64,000 bases of DNA from Pseudogymnoascus destructans (GCF_001641265.1 NW_020167548.1:186001-250000), one strand, 5' to 3'; shown: positions 21,370-33,764, numbered from the stretch's first letter. Translations and numbers: made by a program. The notes: generated from the sequence alone by a model not told the origin.

Positions 21370-24035
21370 TCACTTCCTGATAATCTTCAGCAACGGCGCA
21401 ATCCGATTCCTCTTACTCAGCCCAACCCTATACGGCACCTTCCCACTCTGTAGAGGACTATGCGGTGTGCATGGCTTGCTCGGTGTCTGCAATTCCTTCG
21501 TCTGTTTCGGGGGTGGCGTTGACTGGGGCGGTGCAGGAATGTTGGGTTTCGTGGGATGGTTGCGACTTGGTGCGGGGGCTGTGCCGACATCACCAGAATC
21601 TTCATCTTCATCCTCATCGCTCGCTGCTATTTCCTTCGATTTGGATTTTGATTGGGTTTTTAGAGATTTATTTCCCACAGGCTTCTGTGGGGCTTCAATC
21701 TCATCGTCGTCCATGTCAGAATTTTCGATTATTGGCGCCGATTTCTCCGCAGGAGCCTTTGAAGGTCGTCCCCGGCGCTTATCGGGCACAACCTTGTCAA
21801 TCTCAACAATTTCATAGTGTGAATCTGTTCCAGACTTGGGCGTATCGGGGAGGGCATGTGGTGCTTTGCTCTTCTTTTTTGGCTTTTCTGTTTCCTCCGC
21901 CTGATGCTGTGCTGATTCGTTTGAAGGGCCGATCTCATCAGCCGAAGGTTCCTCTACGACCTCCTTCGCCTTGGTAATTTTACTCCTTTTTCTCTTCATA
22001 GGCAACCCCTTCGCAAACTCTTCGTTTGCAACGATATCTGCTTTGGCGCTCATGCTCTTCGATCTCCTGGCACTGAGACGCGGTTGGTACATTTCTGTTA
22101 TTTGGCCAAAATCCTGCGAGCTTTGAAGATCTGCATCGTGCGCTTTCCGCTTTGTGGGCGGATTGACGGCGATCGTAGTGTCGACAGCTGTAATTTCTTT
22201 ATCATTCAGAGGCTCAATCGACACAGTATGAGAGGCACGAATGGGAGAAATTTGGTGTTGCGGCTGCGAAAGTGAGAGTTCATCGACAGAAACTTCCCTA
22301 TCGGAATAGCCCATAGACTTGTGACGAGACAGTTTCAGCATATTCGGCTTACTTGCCGAGGATGAAAGCCCAGTCTTTGACCTCTTGACCTTCCTACCCG
22401 AATTGACGACAGGAGATGATGAAAGTGGAAAGGTTGCTTCTGTTGAGTTTATTGCGGAAGAAACGGCCGAACGGTCTGGGCGAGGAGTCTGGTTTGGAAC
22501 CGTGCTGGATGCATCTGTGAGTTTTAATGCTCTGGCTGGTTCCATCATATCTGGCAGTGAGTAGATGTGGTTGTTATCGCTAGAGGCCGCCCCATAGTGC
22601 ATATACTCCTTATTTTGGCTACTTGTTAACATATTTACCATAAACGTCGTAGTAATACCTCTATCAAATGAAGGTAGCTCGGAAGACTCATGACCAAGAT
22701 TATTGTCTGGGATGGCTAAGGCATCCTGTGAAGTATCCCGAGGGCTGTTTGGAACAGTTCCTGTTGGCGTTTTGTGGGCCGTGAGATCTGAACCCACCTT
22801 GTCGGAATTTGTTGCTTTCACGATTGAGACTTGCTCGGCAGAGCCATCGCCGATGCCGACATCATTTGAAACATGTTCGTAGTCATAAGTTAATTGAGCT
22901 CGAAGTTCTTGGCTGATACTACGAGGAACTTGAACGCTGCTTGGTTCCGTGCTGGCCTTCTCGATTTCATAACGGAGTTGCTGTGACAAGGACGTTGGGA
23001 AGGCGCTAAGCCGTGGCAGCTGTGGCTCCTCATCTACGGCTACGCTCGCATTGTAGAGAGTCTCGTCGTTGGCAGACTGGACTCGTTTATTCCGCTTAGG
23101 TTTTGGCAGCATGGCAAACGGTTCTCCTTCACCCCCTTGCCTAGTTTTCCTCTTTTTATTTTCGACGGCCGTTTCGCTGTCATCCTTTGTTCTTCGTCGT
23201 GGCTCCACGTACGGTGACGAACTTGGCACTTGGTTGCCCATTGTCTTCGTCCCCCTCAATTTTCCATAAGTTATTAACCCACTGCTTCCGGTCTCTGTGC
23301 CCACATTATTTATTTCTGAGGGCCTGGCGGATGGAATGCTCCGCAGAAGCTCCAACTCGTCCGTTCTCTCAGCCGTTGTTTTCTCAAGCCGCGTATTCCT
23401 CAGAACCGCAGCTGTAGCACCCGGACCACTGCTGCCTGGGAAGTCCCACTCATCCCTTACTCTTTCTTCTCCGCCTCTGTTCTCGTGTTGAAGCTCTTTG
23501 GATTGGTCGGGGCTTGTAACTTGTGTCGTCCCTTCCCATGCCTTCATACTTTTCGAGCGCTTTGCCTTCCTATTTGAGGTAGTCGGCTCCGAAATAGAGG
23601 CAAACGACGAGCCATACATTGTTTTGCTCCGTTTGAGCTTCTTGACACTTTCCTGGGATACTGAAGAAGACATTCTTTGGTTTATGATTCTTTCGTCAAG
23701 CCCTGGCGGACGTGGGGAGAGTTGTGGTGTCGACTCGTTTGTGGATGTGATGTCAAGAACACCGCAATAATCACTGCGGATTCGTTCAAAGAGTACAGAA
23801 TCTGTATGGGTTGTCAGTGCGACTGGGTACTGGCATCAGGGAGCATTGGAGGCAAACCTGTCGAGCCTGTTCCTAGCCGTAGGGCTGGCTCCAAAACCGA
23901 TGGCGGGGTGGCTTCTGTTACAGTGCCATTGGGGAGTGCGACTGGGGCGACTGGCCTGTCTTTTTGAGGGGAACTCTCGACACTTATTGACGAGCAATCA
24001 TCGTCTGAGTCAGCAATGACTCGACGCGATTCCAT
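21370..24035 (-). CDS. Large disordered nuclear protein with AT-hook
   Basis: Exons 24035-23858 and 23801-21370 (phase-1 intron, donor GTTTGC, branch CTGAC, acceptor ATACAG) encode 869 residues. The N-terminus, MESRRVIADSDDD, is of a kind common in fungal chromatin and repair proteins. Immediately after the splice comes TGSTDSVLFERI. Most of the protein is Ser/Lys-rich and disordered, with repeated KxxRSKTM/KRSKSM basic patches (LKRSKTMYG, AKRSKSMKA, VKRSKTGLS, LSRHKSMGY, ARRSKSMSA). An AT-hook core lies at KRRGRPSKAP, an acidic stretch follows (DEDEDEDSGD), and the C-terminus is GKVPYRVGLSKRNRIAPLL. The at least five copies of the basic-RSKSM motif look like phosphorylation or nuclear-localisation modules. 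Binding to AT-rich minor grooves is inferred from the AT-hook. I cannot name the orthologue. Confidence 0.75.
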
Positions 24036-25066
24036 CGTATTTCATTGGAATGTATGTTTATGTGCACATTGAGTTATGCGACAGACGCGTCAATGCAAGG
24101 GTGGTACGCGTGGTCACATGATGTGAATATTAAATTGTGGGAGGGAAGGACGCACAGACATATAAATTATACTCCTCTCAAAAGTCTTGACTGACGATGG
24201 ACAATGTATAGCTCAGGCTTTATATCAGCAATTTAAAGTTATAGAATGTATCACTTTAGTTCTATTTGTGAGCACTGAGTGACTTAACGCTGTTACTTGA
24301 ACTATAGTTCCTACGAACATTATTGCTATGTATAGCCCCTCCTTATACTTTTGGCGTCGGGAGTTTCACACATTTCGATATCACATCCTCTCACTGAACC
24401 AAATTTATTTTTAGTTGAGGCTATAAACCAGGACTTGTGGAGAAGACTTTCGGTTTCCTGGGCGGTATGCGATGTACTGGTGGGCTGCTTCTTTCCTTTT
24501 CTGAACAGCGTTTTCTCTGGGGCGCTGTAGTATGGATGCACCTTTCCTCTCTTCAACGTCATCTCCTTGGGACTCCTGTAGATCCACTTGCCCGGCAACA
24601 GTTTGTTCCTCCCTTATTTGGCCACACTGAGCCATCCTCCTCTTATTTGTTACTGGCTTGATAGCACAGCCCTACCAACTCGGAGAATTGTAGGAAGAGA
24701 AGTCCGATGTCGAGATGTTTGAGAGCTGTTTTGCCCAAGGCAGTCATCGAAATCTGTCTGCGTCGAAGCATCCTCTTGGTTATTATTTGATTGCCTTGGA
24801 GGAAGCTCGGCTGGAACTGCAACATTAAGCGTTGGCAGACGGCCTGTGATTGCTGTTGAACCACGTCTGATGCCCCAAGCAAGTGTCGATCTCGCTGGCC
24901 GAGATGCAGGAGCCGCATCAAGTTCAGGAATGACTCCAGCAGCCGAGACAGGTTTTATCCAGTCATTATCTTTTTGTCTGTCCGTGGTATTCGCTTCCAT
25001 GGTTTCATCCGCTGGAAGATACAGACAGCATATGACGCGGACAACATCTCTCATGGTGATTCTCAT
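24036..25066 (-). other. Possible minus-strand gene, structure unresolved
   Basis: This region upstream of the AT-hook gene contains protein-like minus-strand frames that I cannot join confidently. Frame 25066-24650 holds DETMEANTTDRQKDNDWIKP and SNNNQEDASTQTDFDDCLG. Frame 24598-24326 holds WIYRSPKEMTLKRGKVHPYY. A third frame, 25208-25005, begins MARHPRAGGKRRRKNEVP. Codon choice is more protein-like than random, but no splice set restores one frame and I recognise no family. It may be a lineage-specific gene with several introns or a decayed one. Confidence 0.28.
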
Positions 25067-26499
25067 GTTTGAACCGGGTTAGTACGTTGAAGATGGAAGA
25101 CTTTGGTCGAGTGCACTCAATGAGCTCAATGCCGAATACCAAGCGGGTTGTTTTAGGCACTTCATTTTTCCGTCGCCTCTTGCCTCCGGCTCGAGGATGC
25201 CTGGCCACCAGTCCTGTAATGATGTACGGTTACGCTCGCGCTACATCCCACTGAGCCAAAAAGACTACAATATTCCGGCTCGCCCGGAATACGCGTAACA
25301 CGCTATATATACTGTAACGGTCGGTCATCACCACCCCGTTACAAGTCCCCAGGCAAGATACATTGATTGGTAGGCTTGCACTTGCAAACCTGGATTGACA
25401 GGCGCTGTTCTACTATGATAACCGCCAGTCTCCAGGCAAGATGCATCAGTTGACAGGCGCTGTTCTACTTCGATAACCGCCACTCTCCAGGCAAAATGAA
25501 TTGGTTGCTGTGTGAGCTGCTCCAGACTGCCTTTGACAGGCGCTATTGTTTGCAGGTTGTCGGTGAGATCTCATTTCAACAATGCTCCTTTATCCATCCA
25601 AACAAAGTGAACTGCGCCGCAATTCCATCCCAATGGCATAAAGGATAGTGTCTCTCACTGACACATCTAAACAATGGGACACAAAGCACTCAATGAGTGG
25701 CATTGGATCCATTGGGTCACGCAGCGCTGCATATTCATTGTGCTAAATTGATAACAAGGCTCCGAAATAATTGAATTCAAAACAGGTGGCGAGATGATCA
25801 GAGGTGAAAGGACATGTTTGTAGATATAAGGTCGACCTTTCTCCCGAGAAAACACACTCACAGGAATCAAGCCAGCCCACACAGAGATCAACAGAAAAGG
25901 GCAGAGAGAGAAGTGCAAGAATTACTACTGTGTTTTGCTAACATTTCCACAGGCTTACCCAGATACCTGTGCGAGGAGAAGAACTGTTAGAACTGCGTTC
26001 CTAGTAGTACGCTGCACATGCGTACCCTGTATACCAACTGTATATATATGGGGGCTTCGCCCCCTGTCGTTTCTCCAATATGTGTTCGACAAGAAACATA
26101 TTGGGGTGAGAGATGGCGTTGGCTTTAGCACTCGCCTGTGAGTTTCCCCCACTGTGACCCATACGCTGACGAAATACAGGGAGTACCACAAAGGACACTT
26201 GATTCCCAATTCAGACCCCCGGAGCGAACAGTCAGCCATCTCTAAGTTGCCATCAAAAGCAAATTGGGATATAAAATTGCTCAATCCGGTCAGTGCTCCC
26301 CCCTCGCTTGAAAGCTAACACATGGCAGACATTGGGAATAATAAACCCTGCGGGACGCTAGGGGATCGGTGGATCTCTGTCACCCCTCAAGCAGGGTCCA
26401 GCTAACTTCCCAATTGACGGATGAAAGGGCCATGTAAGTCTGTAACCCCCATCTGCAAACATAACGTTGGCGCAGCAATAGGTTTTTACTTACGGATTC
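25067..26499. other. Gene-poor region with short direct repeats
   Basis: It holds the TATTCCGG/CCGGAATA inverted repeat at 25271-25291 and two tandem 55-bp units at 25395-25504. Otherwise there are only short frames without resemblance. Composition is near 45-50 percent GC, unlike the AT-rich decayed tracts, so this is not obviously RIP-affected. Confidence 0.45.
25395..25504. repeat. Two tandem copies of a 55-bp unit
   Basis: Units 25395-25449 and 25450-25504 both begin TTGACAGGCGCTGTTCTACT and end with a CTCCAGGCAAxATG segment. Partial copies flank them (CCCCAGGCAAGATACATTG at 25346; TTTGACAGGCGCTATT at about 25536). The copies differ by few substitutions. Confidence 0.85.
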
Positions 26500-27463
26500 T
26501 CACATGATTACATCCTGCCTGGACTTGCGGTTTTCCAGGCGGGTCATATAGAGAAAGGGAAGCCTGCGCATTCGGTCAATTGGAGAAGGATGAAGGGCAA
26601 CAAGGGCTGCTGCTAAGGCTTTCGGTTCTTGTGTGGTTGGAGTTTGGTGCTCAGAAGGCATTTCTTTATTGACGGCGACTCTTATTCGGGACTCGGACAT
26701 GAGCGGCCCTTTCTTTTTCTTTGGGAGGGCAGTGCCCAGGTGCCCAGAGCCATTTTCTTTAGTACAAGCAGCAATGGTCTGGAGCTCGGACATGAGCAGC
26801 CTTTATTTTCTCGCCGAGGGGATAAGCTGGTTCCCTTTCATCAGAAGCCAGATAGTATGATATACACACTCACTCTTCATGTAAGATAAAGAACAATTCA
26901 CATTTCAACAGTCTTCAGATGACTTTTCTCGCCCGTGATTCGCTTGTTTTGACGCGTCGTTCGATGCTAGAATATACCAGAAAATCCAAAACATTAGCAC
27001 ATGGCAAATTTTGGCTCGTTGCTAGGCGTTGCTAGGCGTTTCGACATTCCGTTGCTAGGCCACTTCGAGACGTGATAAGGGTTGCCAATTTTGGAATCGC
27101 AAAAAGAGACGAAACAATCCAGGCCAAGCTAGGCTCTCCCCTTGAAACACCTTTTTCGAATTAGTCCCCTGTACATTGTAAAACAATAAATACTGTTTGG
27201 TCTCCTCCTTCTCTGCCCTCACTGTGGTGGATAAATATTAAAGTTGATATATTAACTGCGGCGGTTATAGCCACTAAGTCACGTCGCAAACGAATAACAC
27301 GTCTCCCCCCCAATATCCCACACACAACCCGCCATTGTTTCTGCCATTCTGTCAAAGAAGAAAGCGCTCACCACTCTATCTGCTCGACGCGACTCTTCCA
27401 ATTACATCGGGTAACCAAAGGGATACTCTTCCCTTCTGAGGTCCTTCTCACACCGTGGACAAG
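26500..27463. other. Gene-poor region upstream of the NTF2-like gene
   Basis: A 97-residue minus-strand frame (26793-26500) has no recognisable feature and is not called as a gene. GTTGCTAGGC is repeated three times at 27014-27060. The last 300 bp should contain the promoter and leader of the NTF2-like gene. Confidence 0.4.
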
Positions 27464-29507
27464 ATGGCGCTTCAAGCTGCCTACCAGCAGTACTTGGCGA
27501 CGCCAAACTCCAGCTTTCTGGCTGAGAATGCCTCGCTCCACTACATTACGACGCTCACGACCTTCCACGGCCCAGCCGAGATCATCAAGCACCTGAACAC
27601 CCAATCGAAAAAGATCAAGAAGAAGTCTGAGAAGATCATTGACGTTGTTGATGGATCAAGCTCTCTGGCTGTTGAGACCGAGTTGACTCTTGAATTCCTC
27701 ACTGGAGGAGGAGGATACCTTCCCGGGATTGACGACAACTTCCTCGCCGATCGCGAGGTCACATTTCTAGTTGTATGTTACTCGATTGATTCCACTGGGT
27801 TGCTGTATGATATGTGTGCTAATAAACTTGGCTGTCTAGATCCACATTGTCTCCTTCGATGCGGATGGCAAAATAACTCAAATCCGACTGAACTGGGACC
27901 AAGGCTCGCTCCTGAAGTTGATTGACGTGATCGGAAAGACTGGACGAAACTGGCCTATACGCGATGGCAAGGACCAGGTCAAGCTGATCCAATCCAGCGT
28001 TGTTGCAGCCGCGAAGCCTGAGGCGCCATCAGCTGCTCCGTATCAGAAGGAGGGCGAGGTCCTCCGCCGGTCCCGCGAAAACTCCACGAACGTTACTCGC
28101 GACCCGCATTCGTCATTAGCCCTGTTTGCGCCCCGCGAGGCGGATGAGGAGCCAGAGCTATTGCCAACAGTGATTGCCCCACGCTCATCTGCGAAGCCCC
28201 CACCACGCGACTACCATGATCTATTTGTTGGTCAAGATTCAGAGAACTCGGATGCGCCAGCGAACGAGAATCGCTCGGAGTCTCCATTTAAGCACTCGGC
28301 TGTAGGCGCCATTGCGCCCAAAGCCGGAGCCGGAAAGAACTACAAGCCATCAAGAATCTTCGACAATGGTGATGACGACGAGGAGGATAACTCAGCTGCG
28401 TCAGCGAGGGATAGCCGCCCGGAATCCTCCCACAGGCACTCTGCTATCGGCGCCATTGCCCCAAAGATTGGAGCGGGAAAGAACTACCACCCCTCGAGGA
28501 TCTTTGAGACCGATGAGAATACCCCTATCAAGCAATCGACCGGACACAAGTCTACTATCAGCCTCACCAAGCCGAACCCCAAGAAATATAATCACTTTGA
28601 CATTGGTTCGGGAGTTGCATCTGACGATACCACAACCGCAGCAAAGCCAAATGAGACCCAACAGCTTAAGAACAGGCACGGATCGTCATGGGGTTTCGAT
28701 GACTTCAACACACCTGCAAAGTCCGTTCCAACAAAGGGGCTCGCAATCCGGGCACAGGATGCTGTGCACTGGGGCAACGAAGACGATGAGGTTCCAGACT
28801 CCCCAATCCGCAAGCCAAAGCTGGATCAGCCACGCAAAGATGCGAAGACCCACTTCGAGTTCCAGGATGACGGAATCCCAGAGGGCCAGCCTAGACTGAT
28901 CGGTCGTCCTCGTGGGGCAGGCTCCAACAACGGCCTAGGCCTGTATAAGAACAACTTGTACACTGAGGATGGCGCATCGCCGGAAGTCAGCAACAAGCGC
29001 GAAGTCGGCAACCTGGCCAACGTGAAGGATCGCAGCAAGGACTTCGACCCGCACTTCACCATGACTGACGAAAACACACCCATAAAGACACAGGGCCAAC
29101 GCCCTCTCGGTAACATTGCAAACGTTAAGGACCGCCACAAGGACTTCGATCCTCATTTCGCGATGACCGATGACTCCCCTGCCCCCAAGAACTCTGCGGG
29201 TCACCAGAAGGAGAACATCCCCATCACCGCTGCATCTTCAATCCGCCCCAAGCCTAGCGCGTTGAGCGAAGAGATCACGCCTTTGGGTTCGCGCGGTGGT
29301 CAACAGAAGCAAAAGGGCATAGTTATCGGTGGTGACGGCATGGGCGGCAAGAAGGGTGCAGGCCGCAGCTGGGGTTTCGGAGACGACTCGGATGGCGAGC
29401 AGGAGGGAGGCATTAACGGCGCCGGCACCGCATTCAGCAAGGGTGTTGCGCCGAAGAAGGCCGGCTCGGCGGGACAGACTGGAGGCGGCGACTTCTGGGA
29501 CTTTTAA
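27464..29507 (+). CDS. NTF2-like domain protein with repeated C-terminal motifs
   Basis: Exons 27464-27772 and 27840-29507 encode 658 residues. The upstream codon at 27455 is GTG, so ATG 27464 is the start. The first 160 residues form an NTF2-like fold (QAAYQQYLATPNSSFLAEN; ITTLTTFHGPAEIIKHL; VTFLVIHIVSFDADGKITQI; the intron is in this last strand). The remainder is disordered with paired motifs: HSAVGAIAPKAGAGKNYKPS and HSAIGAIAPKIGAGKNYHPS; GNLANVKDRSKDFDPHF and GNIANVKDRHKDFDPHF. WGF/WGN/FEF-acidic motifs occur several times, and the protein ends in GGGDFWDF. It is presumably a soluble scaffold or RNA/transport-linked protein. Spaced aromatic-acidic motifs suggest several binding sites for one partner. 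The exact role is unknown to me. Confidence 0.85.
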
Positions 29508-30393
29508 GCAGCTGGGTGGTGATACGGGTGTTTAGCGGGATATCAGTGACTGTAGGAAGGAGCACGAGACGGAGATTATGATATTTTATGAGCCTACGGC
29601 TGCTTTGTTTTTTTCTTTTGTGGCTATGAAATGGTTGGGTGGGTTGGCACGGTGTTCCCGATGCCACTGCGTTTAGTACGGAGGGGACGAAGTGAAGGGT
29701 TATGGGAATGCTGTGTATGAGACTCGCTTCAGATTGTTCTCTTCGTGTGTGTGCTCGTTGCTCGATTCGTTGTTTGGCCTCTCGGGGTATTGAGGATGGG
29801 AAACATTGTCCGAGGACGTTAGACAGGAGGAGCCGATATGTGTGTCGATAGAGTAGTGAAAAATTGAGATTATTGAGAATTAATCTTTGACAGTTTATGC
29901 TGCCCAAAAGACTGGAGAGTGACTGCGCAATCTCACAGTGTACAGCAACTATACCGCCCAAAAGACCGAAGAGTGACTGTGCGCAATGGCACGGTATACA
30001 GCAACTAAGAATCATCATTGCTCTCGGTCACTCAGGGCCGTGTTTTCCAAGTTAGTTACTAATTTTATATCGACTGGGGGATGGTGTATTGTACGGAGGC
30101 TGCTGGTAACTGATGTTGCCAAAAGGTCCGATGGGCAGGCTTTCGGGCGGCACGAACATTGTGCTACCATAAACTGGGCCGCTGCTGATGGACAAAAAGC
30201 GTGAGCGCACACACGTTGGTGCTATTGTGTTTCGGTGGTATCACAAGTGTGCAAAGAGTTCTCGGTTGCTTGGTTGTAGTCGTATTCTGTGGATTCTTTT
30301 CTCTTCTTACAAGCTCCTAGTGTACCATATCGTACATAACGCTATCATACAGCGACCTCCCAAACGCCATAAAAATTCCCATCTATACACCGT
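29508..30393. other. Convergent intergenic region with a tandem duplication
   Basis: It holds the 3' flanks of the NTF2-like gene and of rsm19. A roughly 55-bp direct duplication lies at 29899-30007. The other short frames are not supported as genes. Confidence 0.5.
29899..30007. repeat. Diverged 55-bp tandem duplication
   Basis: Units 29899-29952 and 29953-30007 share CCCAAAAGAC, AGAGTGACTG, GCGCAAT and ACAGCAACTA in order. Most differences are transitions, in keeping with an old duplication. Confidence 0.75.
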
Positions 30394-30918
30394 CTATTTG
30401 TTCTTGCTCAGCTTGTACGAAAATCGCTTCCTCGTCCTATTGCCACAGTTAGTCCAGGTCTTCAGTTCATTCAGTCCTCTCTCAGTGTCTTCATCCAGCT
30501 GCCAACATCCAGCCCATCCATCTGCATGCGCCACTCTCATTCCACTGAAGTAAGAGGAAACTTACGTGCTAAATTCACCCAGCTTATGTCCCACCATATC
30601 CTCCGTGATCGTGACATCGTGGTACACCTTTCCATTATGCACCTGGAACTTCAGCCCCACGAAGTTCGGCAGGATCGTCGCCGAGCGCTGCTGCGTCCTG
30701 ATGGGGACCACCTTCTCGCCCTGTGCATAGCGCACGATTGGAAGTCTGGCTTGTTAGTCTTGGTCCGCATTGGGAGGTCGCTGTGGGAGGCTTACGGAAC
30801 GATATGTGGTCCTGCGAGCGTGAGAGTTAGTGAGGGTTCAATTGGGGTGAGCGGATGGGATGACGAAGAGCATACCTTTCCAGACTGACCGCGCCAGCAG
30901 AACTCGTGTCGGGAGCAT
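30394..30918 (-). CDS. rsm19: Mitochondrial small-subunit ribosomal protein uS19m
   Basis: Four exons, 30918-30876, 30811-30796, 30745-30566 and 30436-30394, give 93 residues. The second exon is only 16 nt and encodes most of GPHIVP. The joined protein starts MLPTRVLLARSVWKGPHIVP and continues through LPIVRYAQGEKVVPIRTQQR, SATILPNFVGLKFQVHNGKV, TEDMVGHKLGEFSTTRKRFS to a KLSKNK end. These are the uS19 hallmarks (WKGP, RSATILP, GHKLGEF). It binds the head of the mitoribosomal small subunit. All three introns have GT-AG ends, two of them with CTAAC/CTAAC-like branches. It is divergent to mre11 with 391 bp between starts. Confidence 0.93.
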
Positions 30919-31309
30919 GGTTGCCAGTGGTGATTGACTCGAGAGTTGGATGAGGTCGTCGCAAAGGAGCCGTCTCGCGATAAATTTCGGAAGGGGTGGG
31001 AAGATTGACAAGGATTATCCGCGCTAGTGTTCGGAGGTCGCGTTTCCCCAGATTTAGACGCTTTCAGGCAGAGAGAGCTCTTGGGAATTGATACAACTTT
31101 TTTACATTTCGTCTCCGAATTCCTCCAACAAATAGTATTGAGGATTGTGCTGGCGTGGAATTTGAAGAGTTATTTTGTCCATGGAGATTTGAAGCAAAAT
31201 TTGCGCAGTGGGCATTGAGTGCCTGCGACTAGGCAGGCAGCAGGATGTCTGAACTTGGAGGTAATATTTCTCCTTTGCTCCAGAGATTCCAGTGAACAAA
31301 CCTAACATC
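30919..31309. promoter_or_regulatory. Bidirectional promoter rsm19 / mre11
   Basis: These 391 bp separate two divergent start codons and must contain both core promoters. No TATA box stands out. The sequence is mixed-composition with a polypyrimidine patch just upstream of mre11 (31265-31285). Confidence 0.6.
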
Positions 31310-33513
31310 ATGGCAGATGCCGATACCATACGAATTTTGGTTGCAACGGACAGCCATGTTGGCTACGAGGAAAGAGATCCGATTCGCAAGGATGACAGCT
31401 GGAAGAGCTTCCATGAAGTTTTGACCCTTGCGAAGACACAAGATGTTCGCACCACCTTCGGTCACAGAGAGTCATAAGCTGATAAGTGCAGGTCGACATG
31501 GTTCTTCTCGCGGGCGATCTTTTCCACGACAACAAGCCCTCCAGAAAGGCAATGTACCAAGTCATGCGTTCTCTTCGAATGACCTGCCTGGGCGATAAAC
31601 CATGCGAGCTCGAGATGCTGAGCGATGCAAACGAAGTCTTTGATGGGGCATTTAATCACGTCAACTACGAAGATCCCGATATCAACGTCGCTATACCGGT
31701 CTTTTCTATACATGGAAACCACGACGATCCGTCTGGAGATGGACACTTTTGCTCCCTCGACCTTCTGCAAGTCTCGGGGCTTCTGAACTACTTTGGGAAG
31801 ACGCCAGAGTCGGATAATATTGCTATAAAACCGGTTCTACTGCAAAAAGGGCAAACGAAACTGGCATTATATGGCATGAGTAATGTCAGGGATGAGCGAC
31901 TATTCAGGACTTTCAGAGACGGGAAAGTGACATTCTTTAAGCCTGGGGTGCAACAGGATGATTGGTTCAACATCATGGCAGTCCATCAGAACCACCATGC
32001 TCACAGCGAAACGGGATATCTGCCGGAAAACTTCTTGCCTGAATTTATGGACCTGGTTGTTTGGGGGCACGAGCATGAATGCCTCATTGACCCTAAATAT
32101 AACCCGGAAACATCATTCCATGTCATGCAGCCCGGATCTTCAGTTGCTACATCCCTGGTTCCAGGAGAAGCTGTACCAAAGCATGTGGCAATCTTGAACG
32201 TAACTGGCCGAGAATTCACCGTCGAAAAGCACCGCATCAAAACAGTACGGCCGTTCATTACGAAAGAGATAGTTCTCGCTGATGACCGGCGTTTCAAAGG
32301 CCTGGACAAGAAGAAGGAAAACAAGCAGGAGCTCACGCGGCGACTAATGGAGGTTGTCGAAGACCTAATTGAAGAAACAAAACGTGACTGGCTGGAAATC
32401 CAAGACGGAGACAGCGACGAGCCAATCGAGGTCCCCCTTCCCCTCGTCCGCCTCAAAGTTGAATGCACGGCTCCCGAGGGCGGGCGTTACGATTGCGAAA
32501 ACCCACAGCGCTTTTCCAACCGCTTTGTAGGCAAGGTTGCCAACGTGAATGATGTGATCCAGTTCTGGCGACGCAAGAGCAGGAGAGGCGCGAACAGCAA
32601 GAAAGATGGCGCGGCTGACATGCCTGAGGAGTCCGTCATAGCTAACCTCTCCATCGATAATATCAAGGTCAGCAAGCTCGTTCGAGAGTTTCTCAACGCG
32701 CAGAGCCTCAAAATCCTCCCTCAGGCGCCTTTCGGCGACGCTGTCAGCCAGTTTGTGGACAAGGATGATAAGCATGCCATGCAAGTCTTTGTGGACCAGT
32801 CTCTGGAGGGGCAGGTGCAAACACTGCTTTCCCTCGAGGACGACGAAGAGGATCTTGACTCTGCCATGGCACGCTACGCTGCCCAGATTGACAAACAGTT
32901 CCATGAAGGGACGCTTGCGCGTCGCGGCCGCTCATCCAGGAAGCTCAAGCCGAGGCCGAACAATTGGGATTCGGATATGGACGGCGAGTGGGAGGACCAG
33001 CCTGGCGCCTGGGAGAAGGGTGATGAGGATAATACCCCAGCGCCTGCCGCAGCTGCACCAGCGAGGCAGAGAGGAAGGGTCGCGAGCCCAATTGTGGAGG
33101 ATGACGATGACCCATTCAATACCCCAGCCCCTGCACCTGCTCCCGCAAAGCGAGCCCCAGCTAAGCGTGCCGCACCCGCTGCTCGCAAACCAGCAGCGCC
33201 GAAGAAGACGCCTGCGCCTAAGAAGGCACCTGCGAAGTCGAAGGTAAACACAGGGATGTTCGTCGAGGATGATGACGATGAAGATATAGTCATGCTCGAC
33301 GAACCGCCAGTTCCGAAAAGCCAGCCAAAGAGGGCTGCATCGACGAGAGCGAAACCTTCGACACAGTCGCAGCTGAATTTTAGCCAAATGGGAAGCCAGG
33401 TTGGTGGGAGGGGAAAGGGGAAGGCAAAGGCAGAGTTGAGTGATGATGAGATTAGTGATGATGATGATGCTTTCGAGCCGGTTACTAGCACGCGGTCGTC
33501 AAGGAGGAGATAG
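31310..33513 (+). CDS. mre11: MRE11 double-strand-break repair nuclease
   Basis: Exon 1 (31310-31444) and exon 2 (31492-33513) are joined across a 47-bp intron with a GTTCGC donor and GTGCAG acceptor, giving 718 residues. Phosphoesterase motifs are all present: DSHVGY (Asp14, His16), GDLFHDN (Asp54), GNHDDPSG (Asn121-His122-Asp123), HQNHHAH and GHEHEC. The MRE11 DNA-binding/capping domain follows, with VECTAPEGGRYDCENPQRFS and FVGKVANVNDVIQF. The C-terminal 200 residues are disordered: an ARRGRSS basic patch, an Ala/Pro/Lys block (KPAAPKKTPAPKKAPAKS) and repeated acidic DDDD segments. The protein works with Rad50 and Nbs1/Xrs2 in end resection and checkpoint signalling. Length and motif order fit fungal MRE11. 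Confidence 0.96.
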
Positions 33514-33764
33514 AGACGACTTAACGAATTTATGGGGGGCGTTTAGTGGGATCAGGGAAGCTGATAGGAAATCTGGCTACAAAGGCGTTGATAGGGCTCA
33601 TAGCAATCAATACCCGAATTTTATTCGAAGATGTCGTATATCCGTATGGAACCACTAAGTGTCTCTGCTCTCTAGGCCTCATTGTGATATCTAAAAGCCC
33701 AACGTCCATCGTTAGGGCCCAATCCGATGACTTCTTGCGATAGAGCCTATCGGGCGCGGAGTCA

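Noticed and set aside
26500..26793. 97-codon minus-strand frame with a KKKK stretch
   Set aside because: No domain, no splice partners and no promoter signal; left as unannotated.
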